Below, one piece after another: positions 58,391 through 64,000 of a stretch of 64,000 nucleotides of DNA; the first letter of the stretch is position 1; each line of letters starts with the position of its first letter. This DNA comes from Limanda limanda (taxonomy: Eukaryota; Chordata; Actinopteri; Pleuronectiformes; Pleuronectidae): the NCBI RefSeq assembly GCF_963576545.1, contig NC_083646.1, positions 9,453,491 to 9,517,490 of the forward strand, written 5' to 3'. The notes beneath the pieces were generated by a model. The model had not been told where the DNA came from, made no database searches, and saw only the letters and a program-made list of their open reading frames with translations. The position numbers were made by a program, and so were the translations under genes.

Positions 58391-59063
58391 TCTCATTGTT
58401 ATAAGATGCGAGGATCACTCATTTTGGTGATTGGGTATAGATGTAGAAATGAAAATCCGTTTATACAAAAGAAGATTAATATGTTTGCCAAGTGGATGCA
58501 AGTCAGTGCGGAGAAAGCTTCATGTGTCAACGGATCACTCATTACCACTCATCAAGTGAAGGATGCTGATCAGGGTTCAGCACAAACCCCAAAGAGTAAA
58601 GGAGATTGATTCATTATTGTTTCAAGTTTTGGGGGGGGGATCTGGATGGGAAGTGCTAAAATACCGTGACTCTTGTAATGTGATAGGAATTCATTTAGTT
58701 AAAGTCTCCTGGGGGCAGTTTGTTTATTGTTTTGCATTCACTTACGGCCCCATGGGGTTGGTGTCTAATGCACAAGAGGCCTCTGTGACAGGAGCTGTTG
58801 ATGACAGAAGAAGTACAATAACTTAAAATCACTGGTTTGGTAAATACCAATACACAACAAGTCAATAATAACACAGTACTCACAAGACATGCATGTGTTG
58901 AAATACTTATTTCTCACTGAAGTCATCCTCCCTCAAAGTTTTAAGTTTGCACTGTCTGAGCCATGTGAAGAAAAAAATGTTTATATCTGATCTCAAAGAT
59001 CTAATTTCAATATTTTGTGACAATCAATTTCCATAGGGATCAACAGTGTCGCATTCAATTTGG

Positions 59064-59447
59064 CCATAAACTGTAATGATAGACAGTGCATCTCTGCTTC
59101 CTCCCACTATCCAGAAGTGAAGCCAGAGTCTTAGCAGTAGTGTTCGGGGGATGAAGTCTCAGTAGCAGACCCTGTTGAAACGTGCGCTCAACCAATCAGT
59201 CTCAGTTATTAATCATGACCTTTCACCAGGTTTTTAATGCATCAAATAACTAATAAAAAAAAAAATTACTGGAAAAATAAAGCCGTTGGAGAACTACCTA
59301 TAATGACAGAAATTATCTTTGAGAATTTGACGTTTACTTTTTAGGATTTATGACCTTCACTCAAGCCAGCCACCAGGTGGCCATCACGACACTGTGGCCT
59401 TCCTTTTTGGGAGCAATCATGTGATTCATCATTATGTACATTCTATG
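59064..59447. mobile_element. MITE-like fish element, related in its ends to the 57.0 kb copy
   Basis: The left end is CCATAAACTGTAATGATAGA, followed by CCAGAAGTGAAGCCAGAGTC. The right end, GGGAGCAATCATGTG and CATTATGTACATTCTATG, is an imperfect inverted copy (CATAGAATGTACATAATG). Internal CAACCAATCAGTCTCAG, AATCATGACCTTTCACC, GCATCAAATAACTAAT and AGCCAGCCACCAGGTGGCC match a very common fish repeat (CCATAGACTGTATATAAAGATGG-type ends, CCAGCCACCAGGGGGCGATC). No coding capacity. Confidence 0.6.
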
Positions 59448-59859
59448 ATTTTTTACATATAAAAAGTGATCGTAAAAATAAACATCGCCCAGATTGGCAA
59501 ATTTCAGCTACTAACCGCAAACTTTGATCGTTCCAGAATCGTATCCAAGGACTTCTGTGCCTAAGTAAAGCCTTTCCATAGTAGTATAATATTTAAAACA
59601 AATTTGCCGATTTGTTGAAGTTTTGGAAAATGCTGACAAATGATGTGGCCTCTTCCACTGAGGCCATCAGATGAGACAACACTTTCACATAACTTCCAGG
59701 ATGCCACTAGGTGTATTTTGGTGTTTACTTTTAATTTATTGCTGAGATTTGGATAATCAATTCTTTATTTCGAGATTAATTTGAGATTAATCTGAGCGGT
59801 TTCTAGTCCTCACACCACATTGTGTGCATGTTCATACAGCCAAACATGCAGGAATGTAC

Positions 59860-59991
<132 letters not shown>

Positions 59992-60789
59992 ATAACCCCT
60001 CAGCCGGCTCCGTGGGGATCTACCTGCAGATGCACTTAACAGCAGCTTGCTCGAGCCATTTTCTACCCTTTGAGAAAGGTTTGCACTTTCCATCTGCTCC
60101 CTCTCCTTCCCCCCATACCTCCTAGAATGTTCATTGCCCAGAAAATAATTTCTCTAGTCATTTCAGCGCCTTTGTGAGTGGCAATCAATTTCTCTTCTCT
60201 TCATGATGGTCCCGCGTGTGGGCACAGAAGTTTGACCTTCTCTAAAAGATCTATCAATTTATCCGTCCATCCTGCAACCTATCCATTAATGTTTTCATCT
60301 TCCAGGTTTTTTTTCCACCTTCTCTCTGGCTGCTGACTGTTGGGTGGCGAAGTGGCTTTGAGCTCATGTACTCATCAGGACCTAGGTAGTGTCTGTTTGT
60401 GCAATTATACCCCCAGAGTCTTAGAGCTGGACCAAAATCAGCCAGTGGAGAAAATGAGGGTCATTTTAACTGAGGAGAATATGCACTTGAGACAATGGGA
60501 AGGGAAGCCCATTTAGAGCATGGTGATGATGGTGAACCCGGGGAGGGGACGGGGTCGGGCTAAGGGTAAATGACATATCACATTACCAGCTTGGGGGGGT
60601 CACCCAATTTCTCCCAATCTGCTGCTAGCATTTCTGAAGCAGCAGAACTGTGAAAATTCCAACTATTGTTTATCTTATGGTCTGTTACAATTTCTTTCTC
60701 TCTATTTCTGCTAAGGATAAATGTAATTCGTCAGATACAATAAAATAAATTCAAAGTTTTTCAGCACTGAACAGCGGTGAACAAAATAA

Positions 60790-61020
60790 TTGTTGACCTA
60801 ACAGTACAGTATGTAACTTTGGTCACTGGGGGTCTCTCGATGAAAACAACAAACAAAATACCTAAGTGGATGTTACCGTAAAGAAGCGTTGAATCATGGG
60901 AGTTGTTGTCTTAACCGCCATTGCCAATGAAAATCTCCCTGATGCCACTAAGGTGCAAATTGTGTTCACTGGGGAGGTAATGTATTAAAGTTTGTGTCAT
61001 GTTACGCAGTATAAAAATGT
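60790..61020. mobile_element. Possible degraded fish repeat
   Basis: ACAGTATGTAACTTTGGTCA, CTGGGGGTCTCTCGATG, GAATCATGGGAGTTGTTGTC and CCGCCATTGCCAATG resemble a fish dispersed element (GTATGTAATTTCTGCCACTAGGGGTCTCTC...TTGTTGTCTTCA). Ends unclear, so a tentative call. Confidence 0.3.
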
Positions 61021-61849
61021 GATTCATTACAAGTGACCTATACATATGATGGAAGGAAAAACAGCCAACTAGCTCAGTAGCTAACTGGCTAGCAGCTTGT
61101 TTTTACTTCGTCATACTTTCGTTTGCCTCGGAAGTTATAGCAGAGATCGACAACGCAATTAAAAGGAAACCAAAACAAAATGTCCCCGTAACCTTGAGTA
61201 AAATTGTGGATACTAGGTTGGACAATATAAGTATAAGTACACAACTCATCAAAATATATCACATAGGTCAAGTCATTTTGTACTATTTTAATAAAACATT
61301 TTAGTGTATTAAAATCAAATCTCGGCATGTGACTATTGTTACTACCTGTATTTCTTCTTCTTCTTCTTCTTTTGCTGAGGACACATTTATTGCAAAGAAA
61401 ATACTGATGAATGAGGAGATTCACGTCATCCACGAGCACCTATTAATGTTGCCTGAAAGGGTGCACCTTGTTCTCTATGGCAGTCCCACTGGGAGAGAGC
61501 TGGGTCCAGGATCCCTGAGAGGGGTCATGACCCTAGCAAGTAAAACCAGGTTGCGAAATAGTGATAACTGCCTCCTCTCTTCCTGTCTGGACCATTAAAC
61601 CCGACAACAAGCCTCTTAGAGATGAATGATTTAGAGCATAAAAAGACGTTTGTTTTGGAGTCTGCGTTCCAAAGTGAAAAATCACATTCATTGTTTCAGT
61701 GTTTCTCTCTCGACATAATCCTTTTATTCTGATGCTGTTAAATGTGTTTTGTCTCCTTTGGATGATCAGAGAAGGGGAACTTTGGCTCTGCAGAGCTTCT
61801 CTCTGTGGGCCTATTCAGCTGCATCCTCTCCGTCTCACTGATCCCTTTC

Positions 61850-62250
61850 TTTCTTTTCCTCTCTCCCCCACAAACCCTTCTCTCCTCTCATCCCCACCAC
61901 CTACCCCGAACCTTTCCATTCTCATCTCTCTCCCTCACTACTTTTCTCTTTCCCCTCATTCACACTGCTCTCTCTGTCCCTTCCAATCTCTCTCCTCCTC
62001 TTGCCCCCCCTCTCTCTGGCTCAGGACAGTATTATATATTCCAGTCTCATGCTTTGCATGATTTGGGCAATAGATGAAGCCATATCCCTCTGTCCTCTTT
62101 GGGCTCTCCCCTCCCTCTCTCTCTCGCCTTGTTGTTTAATGTTTCAATTTGGAGGAAGCAAACATTCAATCAGACAGATTAACTGTTTAATGCATGTCAT
62201 CAGTCAAACTGTCTACGAGAGGGGGGCCCCTCGGCCTGGCGCTGCCTCTC
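61850..62250 (+). repeat. Pyrimidine-rich island next to an AT-rich regulatory-looking core
   Basis: CT-rich at 61850-62020 and 62085-62130. The adjacent 62140-62220 (GTTTCAATTTGGAGG, AACATTCAATCAGACAG, ATTAACTGTTTAATGC, CAGTCAAACTGTC) and 62040-62080 (CATGCTTTGCATGATTTGGG) are non-repetitive and may be an enhancer. Confidence 0.5.
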
Positions 62251-62359
62251 CCCCCCTAACTGCCGCTACGTCCTTCTCACTCCCCTGCTCTCCACACGCA
62301 CACTGTCTACTCTCATATAGACGGGCCCATCCGAGCTCCAGCCCAGACGCAGAGGCGTC

Positions 62360-62800
62360 TGTGTGCACACACACATGCACACAAGTACAAAAACACATAT
62401 ATTTACTCATGCACACACACACACATCCAAACACAGACATATACGTGACTGGCAAGCGTACATGCATGGAAACACACACTCATATGCATGATCATATACT
62501 CAGACAACCATGTATGAATGCAAGAAAAAGCTGCTATCCATATAAATATAGTTTAAACAAAGCAGGGAATAAGATGGGACACCCGCAGCCAAACACAAAA
62601 CGTGTGTGTATGTGTTTCTGAGGTACTTGGATTACATGAGACGTTCTATGTAATTCCAATGCCACATATACTGATGTGCTAAAGGACATATCCACTGATT
62701 CACTTACGATTGTGAAGCTGCTTTACACAATTAAGTCATGCTCTCTTACCAGACAACAGACACACACACGCGCACACATATATATACACACACACACATC
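62360..62800 (+). repeat. Loose CA-rich sequence
   Basis: Scattered imperfect CA runs (62365-62450, 62760-62800 with a short TATATATA). No gene. Confidence 0.6.
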
Positions 62801-62819
62801 CCACAGGCCAGTGGATAGG

Positions 62820-64000
62820 GAAATCAAAGTGACACGGAGGTAGAGCAAGGGGAGTGAGAGATTAGAGGAAATGAAAAGAGTAAAGAGGAAAGAGGGAAAG
62901 AGGGAATGGGAGGCCGAGCGTGCTGCAGATGGAGTAGACTGTAAAATAGGGAGTGACGCTCACGCCGAGTTTATAAATGATACTGTATGAATACAAGATG
63001 AGGATGTACACGATGACAGCCTACTTTCTGACAACCCATAATATGACTAGGGAGGTCACATGTTACCTGAGTGTGCAGAATGAAATGTATGATATATCTA
63101 TATCTTTATCAAGATGCATCATTATGATTCTAAAACATGCTCTTTGGATTCTTCTTGTTCTTAGTAACGTCCTTAAGACTGACCTTTTCTCTTCGATAGA
63201 ACATTATCACCTTTTGTTTCTACTATTTATTTGCAGATTAAATGAGAATATGATCAGGTGGCAGTTCATCAGGTAAAAACTAATTCGATCTAGTATTTCA
63301 GTTCTAAATAAAACCTGACTTCATGATACTTTTACTAAAACTGTTCTAGAGGTGTTGATTCAACTGTATGATGATGTTGGAGGAAGTAATTTGTGGTGCT
63401 GTGGAACTGATTGCATTATACAGAGAGGTGGTTCTATTATTTAGCCTTCTCTCATTGATATAAACAGGATGGATAAAATAAAATTCAGTTGGGTATATCT
63501 AATTATGTGCTAAGTATATGTACATGCATAGCTAATCCATGATCCTGAATTGAAAAACAGATCTTATAATATCTGTATGTATACAAATGATTAAGGACTC
63601 TGAAACCTTAAACAAAAGACCTTAAGTCACTTATATGTATTCAGTCATAAAATTTACTCTACTCCATTTAATAATTTCAGAGATCAGAATAAACCTTAAC
63701 GCTAACCTCAAAAATATAGTTATGCACAATAGTTTGATCAGTTAAAGTTGATATCACCAGCTACGGGTCATTTGATTAGTAACAAATTATTTTAAAAACA
63801 AAAAGACATATTTGCATATTAAACTGGTTAAAATTTGTTTTTTAATCACTTTTCATTTCTTCACAATTGCATCATGTTATAATCCTTTGTTTTATTTTCT
63901 AAGGTGAAGACCAAATATATCAAAATATCAACTTTAATTTTTATTGGTACTTGTTTGATTTGACAAACATATGCCCAACATAATTGCTGAGTTTGCAGTT
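62820..64000. other. AT-rich stretch; no gene seen
   Basis: Purine-rich at 62840-62930, then AT-rich to the end. The frame at 62977-63276 has an ATG and is hydrophobic, but it resembles no known protein and has the base composition of its surroundings. Treated as non-coding. Confidence 0.5.

Noticed and set aside
62977..63276. 99-codon hydrophobic plus-strand frame
   Set aside because: AT-rich region with frequent chance frames; no known family, no splice support.

Overview
The window is teleost fish nuclear DNA. The signs are vertebrate splice sites, many long (CA)n, (GA)n and pyrimidine-rich tracts, fragments resembling repeat families that recur in fish genomes, AT-rich conserved-looking islands, and one clearly recognisable vertebrate transcription-factor gene. 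Almost all long open frames in the window are artefacts: they run through simple repeats (poly His-Thr, Cys-Val or Ser-Leu) or start at non-ATG codons.

The one supported protein gene is on the minus strand at the left edge. Three coding exons at 3884-3824, 3221-2987 and 1010-833 join in frame with GT-AG borders. They give the first 158 residues of an ERF-like ETS-domain repressor (erfl family), including the whole DNA-binding domain. The rest of the coding sequence lies beyond base 1. A splice acceptor 13 bases before the ATG shows that at least one non-coding 5' exon lies further right. Candidates with good minus-strand donors in CpG-rich DNA end at about 45310 (best), 35971 and 31872. If the 45310 donor is the right one, most of the window is a 41 kb first intron of this gene. 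That would fit the many non-repetitive, homeobox-site-rich islands, which look like a cis-regulatory landscape.

Layout: 1-3.9 kb, erfl coding exons, with an RFX X-box and plus-strand donor inside intron 2. 3.9-9.9 kb, plain intronic or intergenic DNA with one degraded fish repeat. 9.9-12.6 kb, a minisatellite, a retroelement tail leading into a TAG-type array, a GA/CpG/CA compound block and a perfect palindrome with TCF/LEF-like ends. 13-31 kb, retroelement remnants, pyrimidine-rich islands and conserved-looking islands. 31.8-36.3 kb, CpG-rich patches with candidate first exons and an inverted CA/GT pair. 36.9-45 kb, CA and GGAGA arrays, a fish repeat and several candidate enhancers. 45.3-46.4 kb, the best candidate promoter and first exon. 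47.2-48.4 kb, an unusual foldback-like element: two inverted arms built from a 16-bp tandem unit flank 17 copies of a telomere-motif minisatellite. 49-64 kb, pyrimidine islands, candidate enhancers, two degraded MITE-like elements, more CA tracts and AT-rich DNA without genes.

No CRISPR array, rRNA, convincing tRNA, viral or bacterial gene was seen. All calls of conservation and repeat family rest on recognition by eye. No alignment was run.
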